Positions 44,640 to 57,007 of a stretch of 64,000 bases of DNA are shown piece after piece. A program made the translations under genes and the position numbers. The stretch is from the NCBI GenBank assembly GCA_030549775.1, contig CM060174.1:20386693-20450692 (forward strand). The letters are read 5' to 3'. The number at the start of each line of letters is the position of its first letter. Within the stretch, counting starts at the first letter, position 1. The DNA comes from Tamarix chinensis. Taxonomy: Eukaryota > Streptophyta > Magnoliopsida > Caryophyllales > Tamaricaceae. Under the pieces are notes generated by a model. That model did no database searches and was not told the DNA's origin. It was given only the letters and a program-made list of their open reading frames with translations.

Positions 44640-45180
44640 AGGGAAGTGAGTTGACCTAATTTTATGAATTTATAAGGAATAATCTAATGCATGGTTTTGT
44701 TTGGAAGAATGTAATTTATGATGTCATATGGGAGAATCTAGTTTATGATTTGATTGGGAGAATATAATTTATGATTTGTTTGGGAGAATCTAATTTATGG
44801 TTTTGCTTGGGAGATTCTAATTTATGATTTTATGGGGAAGAATCTAACTTATGGTCTTGTATGGGAGAATCTAATTTGTGGTTATGAAAGGGGAGAATCT
44901 AATCAATTGTATTATGTGGAAAAATCTTTGGGTTTTATATGATTTGAACCTTTGTGTTGGTATGGATTGAATTTAGGGTTTTGTGTGAATGAATCTTTGG
45001 GTTGTATATGGTTTGAACTTAGGGTTTGGTAAGGATGGATACTTAGTTTGGTATGGATAAATCTTTGGGTTTTATATGGTTTGAATCTAGGGTTTGGTAT
45101 GAATGAATCTTTGGGTTATGTGGAATGAATTTAGGGTTTTGTATGATGAGATTTTGGGTTTTGCATAATGGTTAATGGTT
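44640..45180. repeat. Diverged minisatellite in L8
   Basis: Words GGGAGAATCTAATTTATGG (about eight copies, spacing 30-45 bp), then GAATCTTTGGGTTTTATATG words with spacing near 45 bp. The complementary words are repeated in L7 at 46960-47470. Confidence 0.8.
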
Positions 45181-45589
45181 GTATGGTGGTATTAGGGTTT
45201 GCATGGAAGTTAATAATTGCATGGGATGTGTAAAGTTTGTATGAGAGTGAAGTTTACGTATGGAACGCTGATTTGGGATTTGAGGAAAGTAACGTAAGTG
45301 TTGTTTGGGTGATTGAACATTTGAAGGGAAAATAGTGCGTGGAGCATTATGTGGATACGTAGGAAACCGAGATAGGGTTCGTGTGGATAATTAGGGTTTG
45401 GTGCAACTGCTTAGGGTTTTTGCGGTATCAGGTGTTTTTTGGTGATTAAAGTGGATTCATGAGGATGGAATTTATGAGTTACAATGTGGGAAGTGTTAAA
45501 GGAGTGATTCATGCATGTCTAGGGTGAAAGCCGTTGAATAAGATACTTAAGACACTAATTATTTAAAGTGGAAGATCGTTGAGACGGGA

Positions 45590-45945
45590 CCAACCGATCC
45601 ACCGGTTCGGAATAGTGGTTAGGGTGTTTACCCTATGTGTGACCGATCCACCGGCTATAATAGTGGTTAGGGCATGATGTCCTATGCGTAACCGATCCAC
45701 CGGTTATAATAGTGGGGGTTCCCGAGCTCAACAACCGCAAACCAGAATTTTGTTAAAATGCCTAAAAGATACTAATTACTTACAGTGGAACACCATGCGT
45801 GCCGGAGCCAACCGATCCACCGGTTAGGAATAGTGGTTAGGACCCGTAGTCCTATGTGTATCCGATCCACCGGTTATAATAGTGGTTAGGGTATGATACC
45901 CTATGCGCCTCCGATCCACCGGCTATAATAGTGGGGGCTTCCGTT
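45590..45945. repeat. Hairpin array in L8
   Basis: Six CCGATCCACCGG...AATAGTGG units, the inverse of the arrays in L1, L7 and L9, again in two groups with a CTTACAGTGGAACACCATGC spacer. Confidence 0.85.
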
Positions 45946-46151
45946 TTCGCATGGATTTGATAAAAAGACATGATGTGTATCGAATTCCGATAAAAGATTA
46001 ATTAAGTAATTAATCTGGACTATGATTGGGCCTTTATGTATGTACCCAAATGATTGGTCGATATTATGACATGATGATGGTCTTTATGTCCTTTTATTAT
46101 TATGCATGATTTTATGTGCTTATGTGTTGGCCTTAGTGCTCGGTTACCTTA

Positions 46152-46171
46152 CTCAGTACGTAGCGTACTGA
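46152..46171. repeat. Family palindrome in L8
   Basis: CTCAGTACGTAGCGTACTGA: perfect eight-base arms (TCAGTACG/CGTACTGA) around TAG, the cleanest copy in the window. Confidence 0.85.
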
Positions 46172-46729
46172 TCACCCTTTTTATGGGTGCTGCTCATTCC
46201 CACGAGTAATATGCCTTCTGAATTTGTGCAGGTGGGCGAGATATCAGTTGGGGCTGAGTGTTGAGCGTGTTTGGCTCGAAGTTCGAGAGTGTTGTGGCCG
46301 TATTCATTCTTTACGCGATTTCATTCTTTTTGTTATTTCTTTGGTATAGTATTTACCATTTTCTGATTCATTACTCGATTGAGTATTTTAATGAACATTT
46401 TATCGGTTGTAAGTTTAATTCTCTTTTGGAAATGAATTACATTTCTTGATGCGTACTCTGATTTTGTTTTACAACCGTTTAATGCTTATTTGGAAATTGG
46501 ATTGTATTGATTATTTCTTTTCTTAGCCTTAGCACTTGGTACTGGAACGGTCGGAGAGAACCGGTCTGGTACTAAGTGTGGCGGTAACATTTCTAGAATT
46601 CACAGGTTTTCAGTGCTTCTAATTTAATTGCTTCCGCTTTTAAGAAAAAAAATAGTGAATTTTGGGGTGTTACACAATTACACTTTAATCACCAAATACA
46701 CATGATACCACAAAAATCCTGAGCAGCCG

Positions 46730-47470
46730 CACCAAACCCTAATTTTCCATACAAACCCTAGTTCGGTCTCCTACGTACCCTTATATTGCTCAACGTACTA
46801 TTTTTCATCCAAAGTGTTCAAACACCCAAACAACACTTACATTACCTTCCTCACATCCCAAATAAACTTTCCATACGTAAATTTCATGCTCATGCTGACG
46901 TTACACATCCCATGCAACCATTCGAATTTTTCATGCGAAACCCCAAAACTCCCACGTGAAACCCTAGATTCAACCATACAAACCCTAGATCCATCCATGC
47001 AAAACCCTAGATTTCTCCATACAAACTTTAGATTCAATCCATACAAAACCCTAGACTAGATCCTCCCATGCAACACCATAAAATCTACCATGCAAAACCT
47101 TAAGTCCATCCATATAAAACCCTAAATTCTTTCATGCAAAACCCAAGATTCCTTCATACAAAACCCTAAATTTAATCCACACAAAACCTATGATTTCTCC
47201 ATACAAAACCCTAAATTCAATCCATACAGATCATAGATTAGATTCTCCTATGCTACACCATAGATTAGATTCTCCCATATGAAACCATAAATTAGACTCT
47301 CCCATACAAAACCATAGATTAAATTCTCTCACACAAAACCATGCAAAACCATAAATTAGATTCTCTCATACAAACCCATAAATTAGACTCTCCCATATAA
47401 CACTATAGATTAAATTATCCCATGATACACCATAGATTATATTTTCCCACACGAAACCCTAAATTTCGCA
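46730..47470. repeat. Diverged minisatellite in L7
   Basis: Repeated words CCATACAAAACCCTAGATT and ACCATAGATTAGATTCTCCC with spacing of about 30-45 bp, complementary to the array in L8 at 44640-45180. Confidence 0.8.
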
Positions 47471-48119
47471 TTTTATTCTTCCACACATGGATCATTAAAA
47501 TACTTAGGTCAACTCACATCCCTTGGTTAACTTATTCCCCTGGGTCAACCTCTTTCCCTTTTAGTTAACTTACTCCCCTTTGGTCAACACGTTTCCCATT
47601 TTCCATGTTCAACCTATTTCCCACACAATACCACTTTTATACATCCTCACATGCATGTCTAAAGAGTCACAACCCAATCATCACATACCACGATATTTCA
47701 TCACATATACATAATACACATGTCATATAACAACACAAGAACACGCTTCAACTCCATGTCATACCACATACGAAATAATTACAATAATACACATAGGATG
47801 CATAACATATAAAGCATATAATGCACATCAACATACAATAGGCCTTAGTAACACCCTTACCTAAAACGACACCGGTCTTGGAGCACGCTCCTACGCCTCC
47901 TTAGGGCTTTGACTGATCTCACCTAGAGGAAAAAGCCAAAATTAGATTCCCTCCTACCAAAAATACTATTTTTTCTAACTTATTCTAAGACTAGGCTTTT
48001 GATTAAAAAATAAAATATTAATCATAATAACCATTAACTAATTACTAAATTTGGCTAAATAATATAAGAATTAATAGTAATATCATAAAAGTTGATAATA
48101 TTAAGGTTGAAGACTTTAC

Positions 48120-48708
48120 CCTAATAATAATAATAATAATGATACTAAAATAATAATAATAATAATAATAGCAAAGATACTAAAAATAATATCAATGTTA
48201 ACATTAATAAGAATAATAATAATAATAATAGTAACAATAATAATAATAAGGGCATTACTCAAAAACAAAGTGAAATAAAGGCTTCGGCCCCTTTACCAAA
48301 ATAATAATAATGATAATAACAATAACACAAAAATAATAATAATAATAATAATAGAAATAATATAATTGATAAAAACTATAATAATATAAAAAATAATAAT
48401 AATAATAATAATAATCGTAACGGTAATAATAATACCAAAAATACTAATAATAATATTAATATTATTCAAAACGGATGATCAGATAAGAACTTCAACCCTT
48501 CACCAAAATAATACTAATAATAACATTGGTAAAATTAATAATAAAATTGAGTAATAATAATAATAATGAAATAGTAATAATAATAAAGATAAAAACCATA
48601 ATAATATTGTAAAAATAATAATAATCACAATGGTAATAATGGTAATGATAATAATCGAAGAAAAAATTAAGTAGGGTTTTGACCCTACATTGAATAATAA
48701 ACTTATTA

Positions 48709-48744
<36 letters not shown>

Positions 48745-48865
48745 TGATAAAAATAATAATATTATTAATAATAATAATACTTTATATTTATAATACCACT
48801 ACTACAATTCAAAATAGGCACAATAGGGTTTCCACCCTATATAAAATAATAATACTATCATTGAA

Positions 48866-48931
<66 letters not shown>

Positions 48932-49380
48932 CTCATAACAATAAAATAATAATAGCAACACTAATAGTAAAATAGTTGTAATAATAATAATTTCAAAATA
49001 GTAACAATAATAATAATAATTATTATTATTATTATTATTATAACATTAATAAATAAAATAAAAACTCATAATAATCCTAATAATATTAATAATACTAATA
49101 CTAATAATCTACTAAGTCAAATAGGGTCAACCCTAATAAGAAATAATAATACTAATAATATTAACCCTAATAGTAATAATAATAATTATTATTATTATTA
49201 TAACATATTAATATTAATTAATAAATATAATAGCAATAATAAGAATAATAAAAATAAAAATATAATAGGGCTTCGACCCTCAATAGAAATAATAATAAAA
49301 ACATTAATAATAATAATAATAATAACAATAATAATAGAAATATTAATAATAATAATAATAATAATAATAATTGAATAAAT
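48120..49380. repeat. 1.2-kb AAT-rich microsatellite tract in L7
   Basis: Many AAT runs separated by short unique words. The longest run, about 22 units, is at 48865-48931. ATT runs at 49019-49042 and 49184-49200 face AAT runs and could fold back. It corresponds to much shorter tracts in L1 and L8. Confidence 0.9.
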
Positions 49381-50010
49381 GAAATAAAATAGATTAAGGA
49401 TTGAATAAATAGTGAAAAAGGGTTGAGGGGTTTTAGGGTTCAACCTTAGGCTAATGGTGACAGGCGGAGCCGGCGGTGGTGCACGGCGGTGGCCTGAAAA
49501 AGTGAAGAGAAGGAAAAAGTGGGATACTAGGAAAAGGAGAGATAGAATAGAGGTGGGAGTTGGGGTACTTAGAGTTTCCCAGAAGGAGAGGAACAGAATA
49601 AGGGGGTGGTGGTGGCTGAATGGGGAAGAAGAAGAGAAAGAGAGGAGGAGAGGGAGGAAGAGGAAAAGAAAGGTAGGGGAAGGTAGAGGAGAGTTTGAAG
49701 AACAAAATGGGAGGTGAATGAAGTAGTGGAAGTGGCGGTAGTGGTGGCGGACGGCGATGCGAAGGGTGGCAGAGGTGGAAGGAAGGGCCGATTGGGCAAA
49801 CTTTGCACAGCCAAGGTGGCTTGTGCAGAGAGAATCGAGGGATATGGGAGGCGTAGTTAGTTAGAGGGTGGTGTAAGGGTTAGTTGGGTGGGTAGAGAGG
49901 GCGGCGTAGTTGGCCAAAGGCGACGGAAATGGTGTCTGAAGGGGCGGCGGCAAAAAGAAATGATTTTCCTGGGTTTGAAAATAGAACTCGACTCCAAGGT
50001 TGGTAAGTGT

Positions 50011-50018
50011 TATTTATA
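50011..50018 (-). promoter_or_regulatory. LTR promoter TATA box in L7
   Basis: TATAAATA on the minus strand, same octamer and same relative place as in L1. Confidence 0.6.
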
Positions 50019-51542
50019 GGCTTAATGAGGAGATAAGGTCGAAGGGAAAATGGGGGAATCAGGGCAGGTCAGTTAGGGCTCACCGGCAACTCACCGGCGA
50101 CATTGTTTGGCCGGCGAAATCAAAATAGAGCAAGGTAGTGGCCGGCTGGGAGGGGGAAAAACATGCACGAGAAGAAGGGAGATGTCGTTGGACGATGGGG
50201 TCAATGGATCGGTAAGAAAAAATAGAGGGAAAATGGCCGGTCAAACGGCGAGATCGGCGGTGAGATTTTTGGACGGGCGGTGGAGTTGCAGGTTGACGTT
50301 GGCGGGAAGGAGGAAGAAAGGGCTGGACCGGCAGTCCGGGGAAGAAAAGGAAGAAAAGAAAAGAAAGGCGGACTGGGCCGGACGACGCATGTTAAATATT
50401 TTTAACCAAAACACAGCGTTCCAGGGAAATAATGGAGGAGGAGCGGCATTTCAATTGGGTCGCGCTAAAGGAAGAAAAGAAAGAAATGGGCCGCGACAGG
50501 AGGAGAAGGACGGAAAAGGGGGACGAGCCACGGGAAAGGAAAGAAAAGGGAAGAAGAGCTTGAGGCGCTGGCCTGGCCCAAGTCGGGGGAAGGTAAGGAA
50601 GAAAAAAAAGAAAGGAAAAAGGGAAAAATAAAAATATGAGGGTTGGGTTAATTAAATTAATTAGATATTTGGAATATTTAAAAATAATAATATTTAAATC
50701 CCTTTTTAGGCTAATTTAATATTTTTGAAAGATTTTTCATAAATTCCATTTTAATTAGAAAATCATTCTAATTTTCTCAAATTAAATTATTTATAACATT
50801 ATTATTAATTTGGACCTACTTTCTCCTTCTTATTTTAAATAAAATGACTTATTTAATTAATTTCCAAAATAAAATACTTAATTAGCTAAAATACCAAAAC
50901 TTTTCTAATAAAAATATTTATTATTTTCTTCTTGAATAACCCTAATTAATTACCTTTTATTTTAATAAAAATAATTTATTTAATTAATTTCTAAATAAAT
51001 CATTAATTAGCTATAATTCTTAAAATTAGGTTTTGGGATATTTCACAGTCAACTAGTATTCCAAACCAATCAACTAGTTGTCAAGAAAAGTACATTTTGG
51101 GAACTCAAATTTTTGGAAAATTTTCTTACACTAAAATGGAACCTTGATAATCGATTCTAAATTATTCCTACAAGATTATTAACCATGTTTATGATTTATT
51201 TGACCTAAAATACTACCTCAGATTGATTTAAGGAGTTGATTTGGACAATTGAGAGGGGAGATTACCTCGACCTTATCTTCTTCCACCTCTCTCCTCTACA
51301 CACTTGTGGAATCATTACTTCAACTCCAGACTTGATTCCTCTTAGCTGGAAGATTCCTTCCATGCTAACCTTCCATTTCCCCTCTTGTGTTTTGCACTTC
51401 TCCATAATCACCATTTGATATCTAGAAGATATGTCAGCATATCTTGGACAAAATCTATACATTAAAATTAAATTAAAACAGTAAGAATCAAGGTTTTTGA
51501 TTTGTTCCTAACCATATTTGTGATTTATATCGATTTTTTGGC

Positions 51543-51550
51543 TATAAATA
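51543..51550 (+). promoter_or_regulatory. LTR promoter TATA box in L6
   Basis: TATAAATAG on the plus strand, followed by a C/T-rich stretch that looks like a transcription start and leader. Confidence 0.6.
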
Positions 51551-53084
51551 GCCCTAATTTTCCCCTTCTATTCACATTTCTTTTAGACACAAAAAATACT
51601 TTAACTCTCTAGCATTCGCCTTCTCCCTCTCCACTTAAAGCCTTGCATTTGAATTATTTTGCTCTTCTAATTCTTTCTCCAGATCCCTCTTATTTTAATT
51701 GTTAATCAAGAAAGAGTTAGATTTAGGAGAAAGTTGAGTGGTTCAGCAGAATCTTCCTCTATTTTTCTTATAGGTGTGCTATGTCCATTTTTCCCTTTTT
51801 ATATCAAGTTCTGATTTGGAAATTTTACTTAATGATTACTAAGTTAATTTTTTTTTAAGGTTTTGAAAGTTGAGGATTTCCATAGGTTGAGTTTTCTTCT
51901 TTGAGGAAAGTTTTTCCTACAGCAAGTAAGTCATTCTTACTTCTAAAATGTGTTTTATTAAGCTTGCATGCTTTGGAACCCTTAAAGTTTGATGTTATAT
52001 GTTGGTTTGAGTATATAGCTTTTCAGAATTGGTATCGAATGGTTAGATTGTGCAACTTGAGAGAAAAGCATGAACTTTTTAGGAAAGTTTAGGTTATGAT
52101 GATTAATGGTGAAATATGTAACTGTTGCAAGCTAGAAATATGTCATGTGATGTTATCCTATGCTTTGGTTTGGTATGATAACGAATTATAAACATGATCT
52201 ACATGAAAATGCTTGTATTATGTTGTTTGAGGGCAAACTGATCGACTGGTTCCTAGAAAAGTTAACTAGTCGAACCAACCTATTGACTGGTAGGTTTGCA
52301 AGGACCTTAGCCTTGCTCTCTACTTAAACCCATCGACTAGTTGGGCATAACCAATCAACTGGTATATGGTCATTCGGCTGGTTTGTGAAAAGTGATTGAA
52401 TGGTTTGAGGAAAGCCTAGGTTTGGTCAAGCCAACCAATCAACTGGTCGGCCCAAATTGATCTTCTAATTGGTACAACTGATTGACTAGTTAAGCTAGGT
52501 TGTGTGATTTTGTTTTTTCGGCTTGGATATGCTTTGAGATTGTGTGTGGGACTATTATATGACTATTTAATGGATAAAATACATATGTTACCATGGATCA
52601 ATGACATAATGATTATATTTAATGAACCATGATTCATGACATGTTCAATGGGTGTTATAAAGGCCTTAATGAGTAAACCACAAATAAAACGTGATGGTTT
52701 TGAGAAAGGGGTGATGAAATACAGAGTGTGTTTTGGATGGACTTATATAATAGATATAGTTAATACTGAGCAAGTATAAATGGAAATCCCACACATGGTT
52801 GGGGATGAGAAGGATTAATATGGAAGAAATATACAAATGTCTTACTTAATTATTGTATGGGCCTTGTCTGATGATAATATACAAATCATGTAAAGAAAAA
52901 TACAATCAAGTTATCTATAGATCTGGGTTACCCGATTCTCGATTAGCTGCCGAGGGTTAGTCTGCTTCGGGCAGTTTTGGTGCCTTCAGGCTTTCCCTTT
53001 AGGTAGGATCCCAGTAGATCTCAGTGCCTTACCTACTCTAGACACTGATGATGTACTAAGGGGTATCAATACTAAAGGGCCTAG

Positions 53085-53200
53085 TTACCTAGGTGATTAA
53101 CTTCAGTCTAGACTTATGTTCATTGTGGTTACTTAGCTTCGGTTTGGACTTATTCCCATTGTGGTTACTTGGATTCAAGTTGGGCTTATGTCCCTTAGTT
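53085..53200. repeat. Short tandem repeat in L6
   Basis: About three copies, about 40 bp each, of a unit containing TTAGCTTCGGTTTGGACTTA and CATTGTGGTTAC. Confidence 0.7.
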
Positions 53201-53758
53201 TAAATAGGCTTCCATGGTATGTGAGACCATGGGTGGTGCACAGTCCATCGCTCGATGATAAAGGTAAAAAGTTAGGATGATTAGTTGGATATTAATTGGA
53301 ATGAGTAACTAGATGATAGTTTGGATAAGTATGTGGATATGAAATCGATTAAGTACTTGGATGAGAATAAAATAAGGATGTGGTAGAATTAGAAGATAAA
53401 GAAAAAGGAATAGAAAAGAGAAATAATGACTCTAAATGAATAACCTAATTGATAGAGCAAGTTGGGAAGTAAATACGAAAAACTATGTGAATGGATGGTA
53501 GAAACCCTAGTTGTCATTTGGATAACCTACTTAGTACTTATATGTGACTATCTATGTTATTATACTATGAATACAAGCATGATGAATCATAAATTGTCTG
53601 AGTTGTGCATGGTAGTAAATCCTGATGCATTACATGATCATGATAGAGTAAATACAATTAATTATGTGGCATTGGCATAACTTATGTTAAGTATGATTTC
53701 CGTGATATGATAGAACCTTGTATTCTTGTAACTTCTGTTGAGGAGGTAACTTAGCTTA

Positions 53759-53778
53759 CTCAGTATGTAGCATACTAA
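53759..53778. repeat. Family palindrome in L6
   Basis: CTCAGTATGTAGCATACTAA, about 480 bp from the LTR end, as in the other copies. Confidence 0.75.
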
Positions 53779-54253
53779 TATGCCCGTTTTCTTAGTCACC
53801 TGCTCATTCTCACAAGCAAAGGTTCATGTATAGGTTTTGGGGGATGGCCATTAGTGGGCCTACTTTATATTGGGTTTGAGGCTTGATATCATGGACATCC
53901 AAAGGTCTATAATGAGCCATGGTTTTGGATCCACGAATTAAGTTATTTTCTACCATAATAGCTCTATATTTGTAGTTAATATATCTCTCTGTATTTAACT
54001 ATGTCAGGGACCATCAAGGTCTTGTGGTGTAAATGTTTTTTTTAATATTTATGCAACTTGTTCTTGTTCATTCTACTTTAAATTAGTTGGTTTGGTTTCT
54101 CAAACTTGCATATAATATAGGATGAACAGCTGATATCTATCTTGTGTTAGGTACGGTAGTGACACCCCCTTCCTCCTAAGTGTGTTTAATATTTTTTGCT
54201 TCTATAGTGTTTTAAATTGAAATTTTTTAATAGTGAAAAATGGGGGTGTTACA

Positions 54254-56271
54254 CTTTTATAATTATAGGAAAATTGATTCTAAAACTAAATTCTTTGTTA
54301 CAAAAACCAATTATTACGATCTTGGTAGAAACCTTTGTGAAAAAACTCCAAGTAGAAGGCGATCAAATCGAGAAAATATTAGAGTTCAAAACTAAGAATA
54401 ATCCAACTGAAGGAATCAAATTGTTATATTTAATTTTGATGGATTTGCATATAGCGAATCTTGATTATTTCATTCATCACAAAATATTGAATTCAAGGTT
54501 GTCATGTTTTTGGAGTAGGTGTATAAACATTGCAATCCTTGGTTTTGTAGGGTAAAAGAATCTATGAATAAATTCAAGAGTGTCTTGCCATACACATTAT
54601 TCTTATAGCATGGGGTTTGGTAGCTAATTTACGTTTAGGAACAAAGAATGGAAGAGTTATTAGACCATTAAATGGAAAGCTCTTTTTAAATCAAGAAAGG
54701 CATCTACAAAGGAAATGACTTGAGAGTATCATTGTTATATGATGGACTTGAGGGATAGAGCTCATTAATAGGATAAATAATCTATCTTAGAAGGAAAGCA
54801 TCCTTCCCCGAAATACTAGACTAGCTATCAAAGAGTATATGAACTAGGTTAATAAAAGGGGCCTTGAAGTATAGGGATTTAATATCAAAATATCTTTCTA
54901 TAATGAGTAGGTTGTGTAGGTAACAATTTATCCTGTATTATTGAATCATCTTAGGTTAACTTGTAGAAGTCTGCTGTCTAGATCCAGCTTCATAGTTGAG
55001 TACAAAAGGGCGAGTCACTTGTATCAAATCAGTAAAGTTGATCATAACTATTGATTACACCTAATATAGCTCTGATTAGATAGGGCATCAAAATTCTCAC
55101 TTGTCTAAAGCTAGTAGTGGATGGCATCAATGATCTACAACTTCATTAGGATAATATTAGCTTAGTTATTTTATAGCATGATTCTAAAGGAGAATGTTAG
55201 GAATATATATCTTCATTCACCCATGTGAATGTCACCATATTATCTCATTGACTATCCTTAATGCACCCTCATTATATAGGTTTAGACTTCCATATGATAT
55301 CACTAGAATTAGACAACAACCTTCAATGTTGTCGACTATGATCTATCTATAAGAGAGATTGTGAGACCTTTTTTACAAGCCCATAAGAAGGCGAATATGA
55401 TGAAATAAAGAATACCATCTTCCAACTCTTTTTGTTAAAGATAAATTAGTTCCTATAGATAGGATTAAAGAGATTCTAAAATACCATAGAGTTGACTAAA
55501 TTTGTACTTTCATTAAGGATGCTTTTAGCCTTTCTAATACGAATTTAATACACCTAATGCATAGGCTAAATAATTGGGTCAAGCTAAATAAGGAAGATGG
55601 GGACAAAGTTTAATCATCCACCAAAGCTAAAAATGAGAAGGGAGGAAGAAGATAGAAGATAGAGTTTTTAATCTACAAGTAACCCTTGAGTTTAAACACT
55701 CACAATCACAGCCATAGGTATTAACACTAGAGATAAAGAATGTGATATTCTAAAGGTGTAAGACAAAACTCTTCGCCTAGAACTTTGAATGAAAGACATA
55801 AGAGAAATCCCAATATTTTCTGCCAATCGTAGAATAATCTAATTCAAGTATGAACAATACCATATAAGGGAGTTTAGGTTCCTTAAATTACAAAATAACC
55901 ATTCTAACCTCCTAGAACTAACTTTGTTACATAATCCAACTCAACTAACCACTTTATTCTTAACCAAAAAAATAATCAGCTTCTAACATTATCACTATGG
56001 ATGATTATCAAAAATTGCATGAAGAAGAAAACTCCAAAGGTTTTTGATTTGGTATTAGTGAGTTTACAAGAAATAAAATACCACCCCTCACCTTCCTATG
56101 ACAAATTACTAAATTAGAAACAATTTCCAACCCAAATTTGGCTAATGACCCTATTAACCAACTGGTACTATGGTGTCTGGTTATTGCTAAGAGTGACTAA
56201 TTTGGATACTGAAAAAGGTTTTCCATAGCCTTCTAATCATCACTAACACCTTAGGTCTAAAATGTGTTTCT
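54254..56271 (+). pseudogene. Decayed coding tract of unknown origin, right part
   Basis: Protein-like sequence begins right after the L6 insertion: about 54254-54555 is open and contains LLQKPIITILVETFVKK and GIKLLYLILMDLHIANLDYF. Further shorter pieces run to about 55500. From about 55640 to 56271 no coding signal is seen. It is probably the continuation of 36813-39777, judged by strand and the insertion point. Family unknown. Confidence 0.4.
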
Positions 56272-56693
56272 AGTTTTTTAACACCCCCAAAATTCACTAC
56301 TAAAAAATTTCGTTTTATTAAAAGAATTAGCGGAAGCAAAATATAAAACGGTGAATTTTGGGGATATTACCGCCACACTTAGTATCAGACCGGTTCATTC
56401 ATACCATTCCAGTGCCAAGTGCTAAGGCTAAAGAACAAAATATCAATTGCTAGAAATTCAAACAATTTTTAAATCAGAGTAGTGCAAGTAAACGTTTTAT
56501 AAGAATAGATTCCACCAATGGTGGTTACAAGAGCAAGGAATACATTTAAACCAGAAAGTAAAGGAAAAGGAAGAACCCTAAAAGTCCGAATAATCCTTAC
56601 ACTCTTTCCCATTGCCCACTTGAATAGTACCTGAAAGGACCTGCAAGGGACACTGCCCATTGAATAGACAGGGGCCCCACAAATGGAACCCTT

Positions 56694-56711
56694 TAGTACT
56701 ACGGTACTGAG
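56694..56711. repeat. Family palindrome in L9
   Basis: TAGTACTACGGTACTGAG, diverged but in the standard position about 420 bp from the LTR end. Confidence 0.6.
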
Positions 56712-57007
56712 TAACCCTTTAAAACACACTTAAAAGCAGGCCCGCAATGTAACACATGATTTACTGCTATATCCATACATAACGACAGGTGTAAACATAA
56801 TATTCAGATCTGTATATTCACATACTTGACAAGTCAATCAGATATTAATGGTGCATAGGTAATATTCACTTTCACGCATTTGCATACTTAACAAGTCAAC
56901 CAAATGTTAATAGGTCATCATGAACAATCGATACTTTTAGGGCCTTAAGGCCATTAGTCCATCATTAATCAATCATCTCGGATTATAAATATCCATGTGA
57001 GTGCGGG

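Larger units (their letters stand above)
42077..46674 (+). mobile_element. Solo LTR of the long-LTR family (L8), 4598 bp, inside L7
   Basis: Starts TGAAATGCCCC and ends TTTTGGGGTGTTACA, with a perfect 5-bp duplication CAATT (42072-42076 and 46675-46679). Its orientation is opposite to L7. Left to right: AT-rich start, T/C-rich part (42507-42640), GC-rich part, TATA box (43150-43157), leader with CCG repeats (43566-43586), ATT-rich tract (43690-44330), GGGAGAATCTAATTTATGG repeats (44640-45180), hairpin array (45590-45945), palindrome (46152-46171). It is the best-preserved member and the youngest layer of the nest here. Confidence 0.9.
40019..51045 (-). mobile_element. Solo LTR of the long-LTR family (L7), split by L8
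   Basis: Starts TGTAACACCCC and ends GGGATATTTCA, with flanks CAATC (40014-40018) and CAGTC (51046-51050) matching at four of five. Its own parts are 40019-42076 and 46680-51045, about 6.4 kb, including a 539-bp MITE. It shows the palindrome (41104-41123), the hairpin array (41357-41690), CCATACAAAACCCTAGATT-type repeats (46730-47470), a very long AAT tract (48120-49380), a GC-rich leader, and a minus-strand TATAAATA box (50011-50018). No coding region. Confidence 0.85.
39778..54253 (+). mobile_element. Solo LTR of the long-LTR family (L6), host of the nested insertions
   Basis: Ends TATAATACCCC (a decayed TG end) and GGGGGTGTTACA. Flanks CTTCT (39773-39777) and CTTTT (54254-54258) match at four of five. 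Its own sequence is about 3.4 kb, 39778-40018 plus 51051-54253; the rest is L7 and its passengers. It carries repeated CAACTGGTCGA-type words on both sides of the L7 insertion, a TATAAATA box at 51543-51550, a short tandem repeat (53085-53200), and the family palindrome (53759-53778). It is inserted in the unknown coding tract. Confidence 0.75.

Noticed and set aside
40019..46674. A single MULE-like transposon with long terminal inverted repeats
   Set aside because: The inverted similarity arises because L8 is inserted in L7 in the opposite orientation; 5-bp duplications at L8's own ends and the resumption of L7 at 46680 show two LTRs.
50107..50631. A 174-codon open frame in L7
   Set aside because: Lys/Arg/Gly-rich translation of the purine-rich LTR leader, on the strand opposite to the LTR promoter and not conserved in the other copies.
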